Source of the DNA: Amoebophrya sp. A120
Lineage: Eukaryota > Sar > Dinophyceae > Syndiniales > Amoebophryaceae
DNA length: 64,000 bases
Reading direction: 5' to 3'
Assembly (NCBI GenBank): GCA_905178155.1
Contig: CAJINV010000004.1
Location: 11,439,114-11,503,113 of the forward strand
The translations under genes and the position numbers were made by a program. Each line of letters starts with the position of its first letter. The first letter of the stretch is position 1. The notes under the pieces were generated by a model. It saw nothing but the letters and a program-made list of their open reading frames with translations. It was not told the DNA's origin and ran no database searches. Shown here in pieces: positions 29,930-42,239 of this stretch.

Positions 29930-31900
29930 AGGCGTGCACCCTGCAAGCGCCGCGCGCCCGCATTTCGTCCGGGGGTTTGACGCCCGGCAATGCGAGGAAG
30001 CAATTGCTGTCTTGAAAATCGTGCCCCAGAACAAGAGACTCGGGCCGACCGAGACTAGGGCCGCCGCAAAACAGCGCCAGAAGGGCGCAGGCTTGCAGGC
30101 GGCGCAAGCCAATCTGCGGGCCGCGCACCCGGCGCAGCCCCTCGCGGGTTAGAAGGGCCGACGGGGAGGCCGTCTTTGCCTCTCCTTTTCGAGACAACTG
30201 GCGCGGCCGCGCGGAAGGCCGCCAACCAAGCGTCTAAGGCCGGGGGGCCAGCAAGCTGAAAGGCCGGGAAAGCAGGGCCGCCGCAGCCGCGGACCGGATT
30301 CCGCCAATTTGGGGCGCCCAGAACCGGGCGCCGAAAAAAAAAGCCACACCCGCCAAGCCCGCGAAGCCGCCGCCCTCTCGTCTTCTTTTTTGCGTCGACA
30401 AGAGCGCGGGCGCTAAACGCTTGCTGCGAACAAATTGCCGCCGGAACCGAAGACGATGCTGCAGCCGTTTCTCCAGCCGCCTGACCGGCGGGGAAGAGTC
30501 TTCGCGTGGGGGGCTGGCTGCGCGGGCCTTGCGGCGCCTGCCCGCCCGGCCTGCCCGGCGGGCGCCATTTCCCTACCGGCCCGGTGCTGTCTACCGGCCC
30601 CGCAGGCCGGCCGCGAACAACGGCGCCAGCGCCCGGGCCGGGCGCCAGCGGTGTTACAGGGCGAAGGAAGGCGGAGGGCGGGCCCGCAAACCCGCAAAGA
30701 ACTCGCTGCCGCCCTTCTACGTCGTGGACCTCGCCTTCGAGGCGGCGGCCGGCTTCGCCGGGGATTTGATCTGCGCGCCGGCCGCTTTCGGCTTCGGGCC
30801 CTGCCCATATATTTGCCCGGGGGGGCTCGCCCTGGTGGCGGCGAAAGGCCGCCCGGGCAATCTGCGCGCAAAAACCGCGACGGCGCTTAGCTCCCTGCTG
30901 CTTCTTTGCCACCTTGCCTGCCGCCTTGTCGAAGGCCTGGCGGGCCCTCTTCCGCAACCCCCAGGCCGACGGGTAGCAGAGGCGGGCCCTCTCGACGAAC
31001 CGGATCCGCCCGGCTCGGGCTGGGTGAGGGCCGCCGCCTTTGCGTCTTTTCCCGCCGCGCCGTCGTGGGCCCGCCTCTTGTCGATGGGGGCGGCCCTGCG
31101 AGCGGCCCCCCAACCTCGCGCGGCGCCGGCCGAGTACATTGGCCCCGCCGCTGCCGGCGCCCTCGGCGCTTGCATGCAGGGCGGCGCCCGAGGAAAGTCC
31201 GCGGCGGCCCCGCGGCACGCTGGGCGCACGCCCGAGCGGCATCGCAGCGCGCTGGCAAAAGAACACAAAGCCCCAAGCTTGGCTATTCCCGGTCGGCGCT
31301 GTGCTGCTGCCCCCCCCACTGCCGGGAGGCTTCTGGCATGGGCGGAGCCTTTTCTCCAGCCGCGGCCCATTCTCCTCCTCGACGAACATGCGCCCCCCCC
31401 GGGCCCGCAGTTCCGGAGTGGGGTGCCATCATCTTCGTACCCAATCCCGGGAAGCGGAGTCTTGATCGCCCCGCCCGCGGGCGTGGCAGAGAGCAGGCGA
31501 GCCGAAAGCCCCCCGCGCCGCCCGCCGTGCGCATGGCGTAAGCGCGGCGGCCCGCACCCGCCGAGCGTGCCGCACGCTCCGGGCAAGGACAGAAAGGCCT
31601 GCGCCCGGAAATCGCTCCACGTGGTCAGCCAGGGGCCCCGCCGTTTTCTCATATTGCCCAACCCTTCGGCCAGGTGGCGCAACCGCCCCTACTTCTGCCG
31701 CCGTGGTTTGGATCTCGCAGAGCCAGTGCCCTCGCGCGCTCTCAATCCCGGCCGCGCCGGCTCCCGTCTTCTCCAAAAAATACCCCAGCGGCCGCAGGGC
31801 CTGGCGCGCCATGATGCGCAAACACCTAGGCGCCGACTCTCCGACCAGGCCGCAGCCCGCGGCCTTTCGTCTACGCGTATGCGCGCCGCAGTCGTCCCAT
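29930..31900. other. GC-rich island with long non-coding ORFs on both strands
   Basis: About 2 kb of strongly GC-rich DNA with abundant GCC/GGC words. ORFs of 444, 508, 321 and 211 codons overlap on both strands and several frames, which is what stop-poor GC-rich sequence gives by chance. Their translations are Arg/Pro/Ala/Gly-rich without a domain. The edges to normal-composition DNA are fairly sharp. No RNA gene is recognisable. Confidence 0.6.
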
Positions 31901-32278
31901 GCAATCCGCACGCTAATAGGCCACACTCGTCCCAGCAACATACCTGATTGATTACCTCATAGTCCAAAAACCACGGGCGCGGGAACACACTTACGACTCC
32001 GTCGATGCACATGTGCGACGCGTTGCAACTCCGCACATGATCACACAATGAAACGAGCATTATCGGATTGAAGAAAGTTCGGCCAATACTTCTAGATAAT
32101 TCTCTGAAATAAAGTGTGAACGCGTCGCGCAAAAGACAATCACCAGAAGCTGAATGATTCTCGTTTAGGTTCGTTCCCCAGATTTTCAAAATGAAAAAAG
32201 TTTTGTCGTCCTTCGCTCTCACCACAATAGAGAATGAGAACCAGAATTCCTTCTGACAGAACCAAAGCCAAACCAGCC

Positions 32279-35049
32279 TCATTGCTTGCCACCGTCATCC
32301 GCTCCCGCGTCAGCCGCTTCTGCTTCTCCCGCAAAATTACCAGCTTGCTTCCGCTCGGCCAGATATTCCGCTTTCTTCAGCCGCTTCTGCGCTCGCTTGC
32401 TGAGCTCAGCCTCTGTCGCGTTCTCATCTTCCGCCGCACGCTTGTTCGTCGCCGATCCCGAAGACTGATGCTTCGCCGCATCCGCCGCCGCCTTCTGTTT
32501 CATCTCCTTCGAGATCCGCTCCTTGAAGTTATTGCTTTTCCCGTCCCGTTCGCCCAGTGGCCACCGCGGTCGCGTCTCGAAAAAGTAGTGCGCGTTTTCC
32601 GCCTTGCTCGGCGGGTCGTCGTAGAGCCCCTGCAGTAACCGCTCCACGCCAGTCCACGCCACCATCACGCCATTGTCCACGCAGTACTTGGGCGGGGGAA
32701 TCAAAATCTCCAACCCCCGTTCCTTCGCTAACTTCGAGATCTCCGCGCGAACCAGCCCGTTGGCCGCCACGCCGCCCGCGACCACGAGCGTCTTCACTTT
32801 TTTTTTCGATTCTTCCGCGCAGTTGTCCGGGTTGTTGTTCACGGTCGCATCTAAATGTTCCTGCGCGCGGACGATCGCGCGGTCGGTGCGCTCCACGAGG
32901 TGCGCGACGGCAACTTTTTGGAACACCGCGGCAATGTCCTTCCGCGCCTGCTGCTTTACGGGATCTTCTTCGGTTTGTATTTCCGCAGCTGGTTTCTTTC
33001 CTTCCTCTTTATCTTTCCCCGCACCCTCCGTTGTCGCATTCGTCGCCACGACCGTGCTGTCCAGCGGACAGTGTTTTTCGATGAGCGCCTTGACCCCGGT
33101 TTTTAACCCAGAGTAGCTGAAATCGCATCCCTTCTTGAGCCCGACGTCGCGGCTGTTGCACAATGGCTTTGGTAGGAAAAACTTTTTGTCATCGCCCTCC
33201 TTCGCCATTCTCTCCAAATGCGGTCCGCCGGGAATTTTCGTGATCCCGAGTAGCCGGCTGGTCTTGTCAAACGCTTCGCCCACCGAGTCGTCCAGTGTGG
33301 ATCCGAGAATGCGGTGTTTACCCAGGCCCTCGGTGAGCACCACCATGTTGTGGCCGCCCGAAACTAACAGGGTCAGGTACCTGCGAAGAGAAGTTTGGAG
33401 ACAACATCATTATATTTGATTTCGTTCGCAAATAAAATGCTGCATAGTGTAACCTGCAGGTGATGCACGTGAGTGCAGAAATAGTACGAAAGTAAAAACT
33501 GCGATCGGTCAGCACAGTTACGAGGGGAACATTAAAACACGAAAAAACGACGTGTATACGGAAAATCCGGGATAACTTGGTCCGCCTTCATGGGCATCCG
33601 CGTGACCATCGCGTGTGCCTCCATGTGGTGGATGCGGAGGAGCGGCTTCTGCAATTCCGCGGCGAGCCGGACCGCCTTTTCCACCCCAACCGAAAGGCAC
33701 AGACTCAGCCCCGGGCCGACGGTCACGGCGACCGCGGTGATGCTCTCCTGGAGGCTCTTGAACCTGCCATTGCTGTTCTGCTTCGCCAAATCGATGCAGG
33801 TGCTCACGGTTTCGTGAATGGCCTTCTTGTGCGCCTCCTGTGCCGCGTCCGGCTTCACGCCCCCCCACATCTCGTGGATGCCGGCCTGGGACGCGACGCA
33901 CTCGCCGAGGATTTTCCCGTCCGCCGTCACGATCGCGCAGCCCGTGTCGTCGCAGCTCGACTCGATTCCGAGAACGACGACATCCTCAGGAGGGAGTGTC
34001 CGGTACGTGTCAATCTTCTTACCGAGCTTACAACTTTCCACCTTTGCACGATTTTCACGTTCCTTGTCGACACTGCAGTCAGCATTATCTTGTTCGCTGC
34101 TCTGTGGGCTCTGGTCTACCGTGGACTCCGTGTCGTTATTCGTCATATAATCGGTGCAGGAAGAACTGCTCCCACCGCCCAACGCTTTCCCGATGAAGAA
34201 CTCACTCAGCAGCGACGGGCTCACGTGGTACCGCTGCTGCGCTCCCTCCGCGGCCGACGCCAGCGCAAAGTCCTTCAGTCGCGCGTCCCACGCAACATCG
34301 TTCGAGGACAAAAGATTCTTATCCTTGTCCACACTCTCCGGCACCAACCTCGCCTCCCGTGCCTCAGCCTGCACGCCGACGCCGGACAGGTAGACGTGCA
34401 GCACGCGCTCGTGGGGCACTTTGATCGCCGTCCCGAGCCGCTCCGGCCACTCGATCAGGCAGACGTCCTCGCGGAAAATTTTCTCAAAGTCCACCAGTCC
34501 CGCGATCCTGCCCGCCGGCAGCCGGTAGGGGTCCAGGTGATGGACCGAGCAGTTCGGAATGTGCGCGAACCGGGACGCTTTGAAGACGATCTTCTTCTCT
34601 GGATGTTGTTGGGAAGGCCGCTCCTGCGTCGGCCTCGTGGGCGGTAGTTGTTCTTGCTGGAGGTGGTCCATCGTGCTGTCGCTTGTACGGGCAGTAGTTG
34701 CCGAAGTTTTCTTCAAGATCTCCTTCGTGTCGTCTGAAGGGTGCGTAGACATAGAGTGGTCTTTTGGCGTTGTTCCCACCACCTCCTCCTCCGTCAACTT
34801 TTTTCCTTCTTCCGGAGCGTCCTGTTGGTACACGAAGTGCAACAAATACGTCGGACTGGGCACGTCGAGCTGCGCGTTCTGGAAAAAGTACCGGAGAAAG
34901 CCTCGCGACAGCGCGGTCTTGCCCGCCCCGAGCTCGCCGTGGAGAAAGAAAATGTCGCCTTTCCGGGACTTGGCGGCCAGGAGCGCGCCGAGGGCCTCGG
35001 TCGCCTCCACGCTGGGAAGCGATGCGGTAACGGTCGGCGGTGGGGTCAT
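32279..35049 (-). CDS. Fused TsaE-TsaD tRNA threonylcarbamoyladenosine biosynthesis protein, 863 aa
   Basis: Both halves belong to the bacterial-type t6A37 tRNA pathway: TsaE is the ATPase that resets the TsaD-TsaB complex, and TsaD transfers threonylcarbamoyl to tRNA. Exons 33560-35049 and 32279-33380 give 2,592 nt (864 codons). The intron 33381-33559 is GT-AG, and splicing restores DFPYLTLLVSGGH. The TsaE half has Walker A GELGAGKT (38-45), SPTY (65-68), a 100-residue Ser/Thr-rich insertion, HLDPYRL (171-177) and IEWPERLG (about 199-206). A low-complexity linker (about 285-345) leads to TsaD: GIESSCDDTG (from 361), GPGLSLCLSVG, metal-binding HHMEAHAM (474-481), SGGHN, FSYSGLKT, GGVAANG and CVDNGVMVAWTG. 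A basic C-terminal tail (KRAQKRLKKAEYLAERK) is extra. A mitochondrial site is expected by analogy with Qri7/OSGEPL1. Confidence 0.93.
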
Positions 35050-38000
35050 GTTTTGCTTTTCGGGGGAATGTAAAAGTATTATCCAAATGTTTTGAGTCGT
35101 TGGGAGAGGAAAAATTCTGGGGGTGTCGTGAACTGTGCAAAATTCCCGGGTAAAGTACTAGAAAAATACACGGATCTTGAGATAGAGGTAGATTTTGACT
35201 CAGGAAGATTCATTCACCAATTGCTAATAGAGAACCCGTGCTGTCGAAGAAAGTCATTACTGATGAGGTCCTGGAGGCGGAGTGCGAAAATTGAAATTTC
35301 AAAATTTGGGTGGAAATAAACACACGTGGTGTTTTGGGATCATCAAGCAGGAGTACAGTAGGTAGAACATTTTCGTCTTCGTGATCGAAAAACTGTTCAT
35401 TTCAAATTCAACCGTAGTGCTCACAAGATCCGACTCGACAAGATTCTGAAAAATTCAGTACCATTTTGACCGCAGGGCAAGAAAATGCAGCTGAATTCCT
35501 TTTGATCTTCGGGATTCCGGGATCGATCTAATGCTACTTGGTGTTGCTGTACTTTCTCACGATTGCAACCGACAAATGGTATCTGGAGAGATGCATACCA
35601 TCATATAAATTTTGTGGATCTGCGGGTATTTCTTGGAACTGCGCGCAAAGACCGTCCTTCGGTTCCGGTGCCACTTGCGTGGCGGAAACGTTTCGTTGTT
35701 TTTTTCCAGATTCGGTTTTGACAAACTTTTGTGAGGGCGAGTTCTCCACTGAATTGTTGTTATTTGATGCCCAAGTGGGACCTTGTTTGCATCGACATGC
35801 AGCCAACTGTCTGTGCAGTCATCTGCACCTCTAGTAAGGCATCACTCTACAACAGCTCTAGTATTGCATGTCGCTTTTAGCACCTTTCCCACTGCCAGTC
35901 ACCACCTCGTATTCCACAGCAAAATGTCATCTTCTTTAGAGTCACGACAGAAAAAAATGATTATCAATTCGAAATCCAAATCGATGATCGCTTCCTTGTG
36001 ACATTTTCTTCTTTCACATCTTAACAATTGTTGTACCAGCATTATTTAGATGCAGAACTTATACTTTCGCCTCTGCCTGAGAGCGTCATCAGCATCGGTT
36101 GCAACTCTCTAAACATCTTGCGAAGTTTCCCTATAGCAAACGACACTGCATGTTGGCCATTTTCCGCGTACCAGGCATCGCTTGCACTGGCGAACACGTC
36201 TTTCGCTGCTCTACCTTCGTTGTTCGGCTTGTTCAGCAGCAGTTTCCAGATCCACTGTAGAGCGCGGTCGTTATTGCTGTAGTCTTTCCCCGGGTCGCCA
36301 AACGGCTTCAATGTGTTTACGGTTTGGCCAGCCGCGTTCCTGATAAAGTTCAGGTGCTGACGTCCAATGAGCTTTTCAGCTTTTGATAAATCTAGATCTG
36401 CCACAGCCACAGCCTCGTGCAGCGCCGTGTTCCCGTTTGCATCCACGGCATGGAGTAAAAACGCGAACTGTCTGCACCGCCCGTTCGTTTTTAGACATGC
36501 GTCCAAATCCTTTCTTTTCGGGGCGTCACTTTTTTGCAAATAACTGCCTTTGTTGAAATGCTCCATTTCCGTCGTGGCCACCACGCCCTGCCGGTCCAAC
36601 CGAATTCTTTCGAGGAACCAATCCAGTCTCGCACCGCCGGCAGAGTGCAGAACACTAATATCTCCATCTTCGTGGACCTTCGTGTACAATATTGCCCGCT
36701 CCAGTTGCGGCAAGTCGCCGCTTCGCCCAGCCCGCACGACAGTCACGTGCAAAAGGTCCGCAAGCTCCTCAAGCCGGTCCGCGTTCATCTCGTATCTAGT
36801 AGTGATAGTTTCAATTCCGCCGGGAAGACGAGTCACGGTGTGTATAACGTTGTTTCCGACTTCTCTCTGCCATTCTGCCATCAGTAGCTTTTCCCACACC
36901 CAGAACAAGGCCCCCACGGCACCCGCGTTTTGTTCACCCTCTGAAGACCCCCCTGGCCGCACCTGGATCACGGTTTCGACCGCGCGCCAATCGCCCCGGC
37001 CTGCTGCGTAATGCACTGGTGTTACGCCAGTGGAGGCACTGTCGGTGTGGTGCAGGAGAAAGGCAAACTTGTGGCACAGAAGATACAGCTCCAGACATTG
37101 TTCCAGGTCCGCAACGGCTGGATCTGCACTTTCCTCGCCGAGCCGAAGTTTCGTGCCAACGTCACGTTTTAATAGCTCCAGCTCTTCCTCCCGCGTGGAC
37201 CACGACGTGATCTGGTGCGCGTCCATCGGGATTGTCGCACCTGCGTAGCTTTCCCAGATGGTGTGACGGATGTCGCGAAACTCCGGTGTCTTCCGCAACA
37301 GGGTGCGCCACACCCACAGCAGGGCACGCGCGCTACCGGAGCCACTGTCCTGGAGTCCGAATGGATTGCGGGCGTCCTGTTCGAAGCGGCCTCTAACCGC
37401 ATCATAAGCGTGTTGCAACCTGGCCAGGTGGTCGTCCGAAGTCAGCGACGTGGCGTCCGTCAGGCCGTCGTTGTAGCCCACCAAGTGCAGCAGCACGCGC
37501 AACCGCGTGCTGGACTCCAGGCCGGCGCCCCGGTAGAACGGTTCGCCAGGGCTCCCAGCGCTCTCTGCCGCGTGCAACAAAAACGCAAACTGGCGACAGA
37601 GCCGGTGCTCGTCGAGGCAATTTTGCAAGTCTTCCAGGCTGGGGTCGCCGGGACCGTGCCCTGTGTCGCGTCTTTCGAAATGGCGCTTGAAACGTTTCAT
37701 CTCCCGTTTCCGCACCACTTTCCGGTCATCGGCCCGGACCTTCTGCAGTACCCACTCGACTGTGGATGGCGCTGCCAGGCGGATGACATGCAACCGCGAC
37801 GCGCCCTCCGTCCGCGCGTAGAGCAGCGCGTCCTCATTCTTGGCCCGGCACTTCTCGAGAGCGACGCCCGTTCTCTGCGCCGGCGCGGCAGGAGGTGTCA
37901 CAGGCTTCTGTGGTTTGCTTCCTCGTCCAACAAGGGCGGCGGCGCTCCTCCGCACTCTGCGGACAAGACCCGAGCTTTCTCGTCGGGCCGAGCCCGAGCG

Positions 38001-39078
38001 GCTCTCGGTCGCTGCGTCAGTTGTGGGAGGACCACCGGTAGCAAATCTCGCCGGAGCCGCACAGCTTTCGTCCAAAACTTGCAATATGACGGAGCCCGCC
38101 TCCTCGCCGCTGTGCCTGTATGGTGCGGGCACGATTGCACCCCGGTGTGGTAATGTACGATGCTTCTCGCTGTAGCGCGCACTGTTGACCCAGGCGGAAT
38201 ATCGAAGATCTGGTTCACCACGGCCACGGGCATCTTCAATATCGCCTGTAAGAACTCCGGATGAGCTAACTTGTGTGTGTGTCTGGAACAGGAGGGTCCG
38301 CTGCTCTTTGACCGACAACCAGGTTGCAATCAGCCGCAACTGCAGAGGCATCGCCAACAGGGCGAATCGCACAAGTTCTGGCACCACCTTTTCAAGTGGG
38401 CGAAAGTCCAAGGCGACCTCGTGGGTGGCCAACTGCGCCGCGGCATGCAAGACCGTCCGGCCGTCCCGCGCTCTGGTCAACAGTAGTTTGCGCATCTGGT
38501 CTGGAGTCAAAAAAGTAACAGCTAGCTGCCAGACGAAGTCCAGACGGGACGCACTTTCTGCAGACTGGCTGTGATAGATCGTTCCAACACGCGTCTCGAG
38601 ATGCGTGTCCATTGCATCCAGCAGTAACGTCTTCCCAAATTTATTGTCACGCTGGAGCAGCAAGTCCGCCATGAATTGTTGCCGCGCATCTGGTGCCTGC
38701 ACATCCGGGGTCTTCTTGGGCCGTCGTCGACTTTCGGAACGTCCCGCTGGTTGAGGAGGCTCCGTTTGCCTCCAGCTTTCGAATTCCGCCCTTGCCGCTG
38801 GAGCCGTAGCACCGTTTCCGTTGGCCATCTCGGTCTCGAAAAAATAGATATTTTCTCCGCCCCCTTTAAGCGCGTACCCCGCGGCAACGAGTGAGAGATT
38901 CTGGTACCAGGAAATCCACCGCTCGTTTAGACGAAATCGTGCGTCGGCGCTCTGCCAGTGCTATACCCCTCAAGATGATCGTTCTCCAGAGCCTGCCAAT
39001 GAACACTGAATCCACTACTTGTTCGTCCGAGTCATACAAAAGGTTACACAGACACACTGCTAAATAAAATGCGTGGCT
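34044..39078. repeat. Segmental duplication, unit 1 (TsaE half plus RING/repeat gene body)
   Basis: Homologous to 46093-51078 in the same orientation. It covers the TsaE coding half, the intergenic 35050-36041 and exon 2 of the RING/repeat gene. TsaE and the flank at 35150-35330 are near-identical to the copy; the repeat gene is clearly more diverged. Confidence 0.85.
35050..36041. other. Intergenic, inside duplication unit 1
   Basis: No gene seen. Well-conserved blocks with 47093-48170 (for example the region around 35640-35760 against 47705-47825) are duplication, not coding conservation: short plus-strand ORFs there differ by frame breaks between copies. Confidence 0.65.
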
Positions 39079-40367
39079 GAGAGGTGGCATGAAAATTCAA
39101 CAACGTGATTATGTTATACTAACGGACGCTTCCGATTTCCTTACCCCGTAGTGAACAAGTGCATCATGAACTCAAGTCCTGACTAGACCCGGAAAACACT
39201 GATCTCATCCAAGGATAGATACTTTTCTACTTCTTGCGCGTTAAATACGTTGTCCATGTACACCACCCCCGGCGGGCGCACGTCACTGGGCCCCCTTCTA
39301 TGCCGAGCTACCAGCTCCTCGAGATTGCTTTCAACTGTTTCGCGCAAAGACCGCTCGGGCTCCCCTTCAACGGTTTCGGGCAAAAGCTCGGGAGCGAGAA
39401 TCCAAGGACGACCCTGCTTCTTCCAGTTTTTCGCCACGAGGCGGAGTGTCCATTGCCGAAGGAGGGCGTGTAACGCCACGGCGGTGTACTTCTTGCTGCA
39501 CGCCGTACACTTCAGCGCCTCGTCGTACGAAAGCCGGTGGCACAGGATGCTACCGTTATATCCTCGGTAGAAGCCGTTACGCCCTTCGACGACCGTGCGC
39601 GGTGTGTAGGGACGTGCCAACATGTTGTTGTACGCACCAGTCATCAGTACATCGCACAGGCACTCGTGACACATGCCCTCTTTGCATTGGCACCGCATCT
39701 GCGTCGGGGGTTGCATCAACGCGTTCTCTGGCCCCAGGTTTGCCGCGTCTTCCAAGCAAATGCTGCAGCTCCCTTGTTGCTCGTCCGGGAAGTTGTCTTG
39801 ATGCTGCTCGTCGTGGTCCGGGGAGTTCCTTGTAAGAAGATCTTGACGACGACCACTCGTACTTTGTTCACGCGCCGGCTCACGAAGAACAAGATCGCTG
39901 GAGGGACCACTACTACCCGCGGCTGCGCTTCGACTCGCGCTGCCACGGTCCTCCTGCGTTCGTGATTTATTTCGCGATGAACTCGAACTTGATGAGGATG
40001 ACCGCTTTCTACTAGTCCTCGTTCTCTTCTTCACAGTTCTTCGCCGACCGCGATCATTTCCCCCAGCCCGAGCGGCGGCTCCACCTCCGGTTCGCGAATT
40101 TTCGGACGAAGATTCGGATCCGCTGCTCCCCGACGAATCCCAGAACTCACTTCCGCCCTCGCTGTCCGAGTCCGGTCCATCTGAAGCAGAACCCGCTGCT
40201 GGAGCACCTTGTGCATGGGTGTAAGTTGGACCATCACCACGCAACGGTGATGCTGCAGGTTCCGGTTCCCTCCCGGAACGAATGCTAGTGCTACTAGGGC
40301 CCGACGCGGACAGCCCCGACCGCACGGCGGCCAGGAGCACGAGAACCCACGAGCCGCGAAAAATCAT
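36042..40367 (-). CDS. Secreted RING-type protein with repeated CRQFAFLLHA/ankyrin-like modules (copy A), 1,362 aa
   Basis: Two exons, 39189-40367 and 36042-38951, total 4,089 nt (1,363 codons). The intron 38952-39188 starts GTCTAG and ends CTGGCAG; its 5' site is my best in-phase choice. A signal peptide (MIFRGSWVLVLLAAVRSG) precedes a Ser/Arg-rich region. A RING-like zinc finger follows near 198-300 (CSIC, CQC, CHEC, CTAC). After SWYQNLSLVAAG (about 405), an N-module with KFGKTLLLDAM and GRTVLHAAAQ lies at 487-574. Three copies of a roughly 180-residue module follow, centred on CRQFAFLLHA at about 844, HKFAFLLHH at 1020 and CRQFAFLLHAVDANGNTALH at 1218, each followed by a [AT]LxWxWxxLL segment. 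The LH motifs resemble degenerate ankyrin repeats. A secreted E3-like effector is plausible for a parasite but unproven. Confidence 0.8.
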
Positions 40368-42239
40368 AGTACTTTCGAGCCAAAAACTTCTGACTACCAG
40401 ATATTTCCTTTCGACCCAAAAACTTCTGAGCCCGGCGGCTTTGAAGTTTGTGAGTAAAGTTGGTTTAGTTCGTTAGGATTCCCACAGGACAAACAAAATC
40501 AAGAGTTGCAATTCTCGATCTTATAATCCACTACAATTCTTTCGCAAAATCCTACTTGCAGCAAAACTTCCAGGTCAGCGCCAGGAAGGAGTAGGCTATA
40601 CTTGTTACTTATCGCAAAGTATATAGTCAAAATGATGTTTCAGCTTCGGTGGACTGTAGTGCTACAATTATGCGAATACACACTTTCATTAATTCGTTGC
40701 AATGATTAGACGTGATTTTCTTTTTGGTTTTTGTGCTGTAAAACGTATCTATCAATTGTAGATTATGTGAGATCTGATTTGCAAATCCGCACAGAATCCT
40801 GTTTCGATTTCGAAAGTTTTGCATCATCTTGATCTGACCTGTCGCAGTAGCGCGTGAGCCCTTTTGCGAAAGAACCTTTCAATTCTCTAGAGTTCATTGC
40901 CGACCTCAACCGTCCGTTGCAGCACCGACCGATCTATTAAGTATTGCATCCATTTTCCAACTTTGGTCTCTTACCGATATGTGATTTTTCTTTCTGTACA
41001 GAAGCAGTGCGACCTTTTAACATCGATCTTCGAGATTCCATTTTGGTGATGATCTATTCCCTCTGATCTGAATCTGCTTCTGCATTACACCGATCAGTGT
41101 GGTTGCAGTGGCTTGCAAGGGATCATGGAATTTGAAAATTTTCAAATGCTCTGAACGAGAACGGGATCCAGAGACTCTGTTGAAGCACCATTTCCCCGGT
41201 AGATAAGACGCAATACAAAATTAGCCGTGACGCGACCAGCTGAAATTTTACGGCGTTCAGAGATAAGCAAAGATTTGTGCTGCTTTGTGTTAGAACGACG
41301 CAAATGCCGAGGAGCTGTGGCCAAGCTCCATTTTGCAAAATCGGCACCGAAGACTTAACGACTCTGCTGCTCTCCGTCCTGCAGATGTGGTTGTTGAGAG
41401 ATAAATCGCACTATAAAAACGAACAACCCAAGAAGGTGTGTTACCTTTCAGCACGCGTCGGGCGAAAGACTTGTAGAGAAAGCAGACAAGTTGTTCGCAC
41501 CTTCGTTGTTGTGTCCGAAGTTTATCGGTCCAAAAGTTGTCCTCCTTAAACGCGCAAAAACAAAAAGAGCTCACTTTCTGGTCGATCTTTGCATTTTTAC
41601 TAAATTCGGACGCAGCGCCGCTGCTGGTGCCTTTCATTCAGGTTCGATTGAAGAAGAGGAGTAGATCACGCGCGGCAAAGTATGACAGCAAATACGCTCT
41701 CGCGGTGGGTACACACCTACAACTACTCCGCTTTTTTGGAAATTAAAATATACATCCTCTCGTCCCTTTCCGTTGGCGATCGAGCCTACGTCAGAAAGCT
41801 GCAATGACTGTTTGCACTTGCAGCGCTTTTCACTACAAAAGCACTACGGTTTTCTCCTACCGCCGGGTGCCTCGGTATAGATACAAGAATTTGTGATGTC
41901 TCTAATATGCTCATGAATTTGTAGAAATGCTCATCATACAGTATAACATGAAAGAGGTTCGCTAGACAAGGCGAGCTGGCATTTTGACAAAAAACTGAGA
42001 CCATCACGTCGCATTTTTGACATGACGCGATGATGATCAAAATCATAGCAATTTGTTTTCGCTCTTCTCCGTACGCGAAAACGTCTTCAAAATAAAAATC
42101 GCATTAAGAGGATTTAAAGCTCTGAGTTATGTTCTCTGTCCAGCATGATCGGGCACCATCCAATAATGCAGTACGTCAACATGCGATGGTGCAAAAAAAA
42201 ATGCAATGTCTAGAAGTACTCAGGATAACTTACAGGTCT
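40368..42239. other. Intergenic, no gene seen
   Basis: About 1.9 kb, AT-rich, with ORFs up to 115 codons lacking any recognisable domain or matching splice sites. It separates RING/repeat copies A and C. Confidence 0.55.

Noticed and set aside
30055-31947. Long ORFs of 444 and 508 codons as genes.
   Set aside because: They overlap on opposite strands and several frames in very GC-rich DNA, have Arg/Pro/Gly/Ala-only composition, and show no domain.
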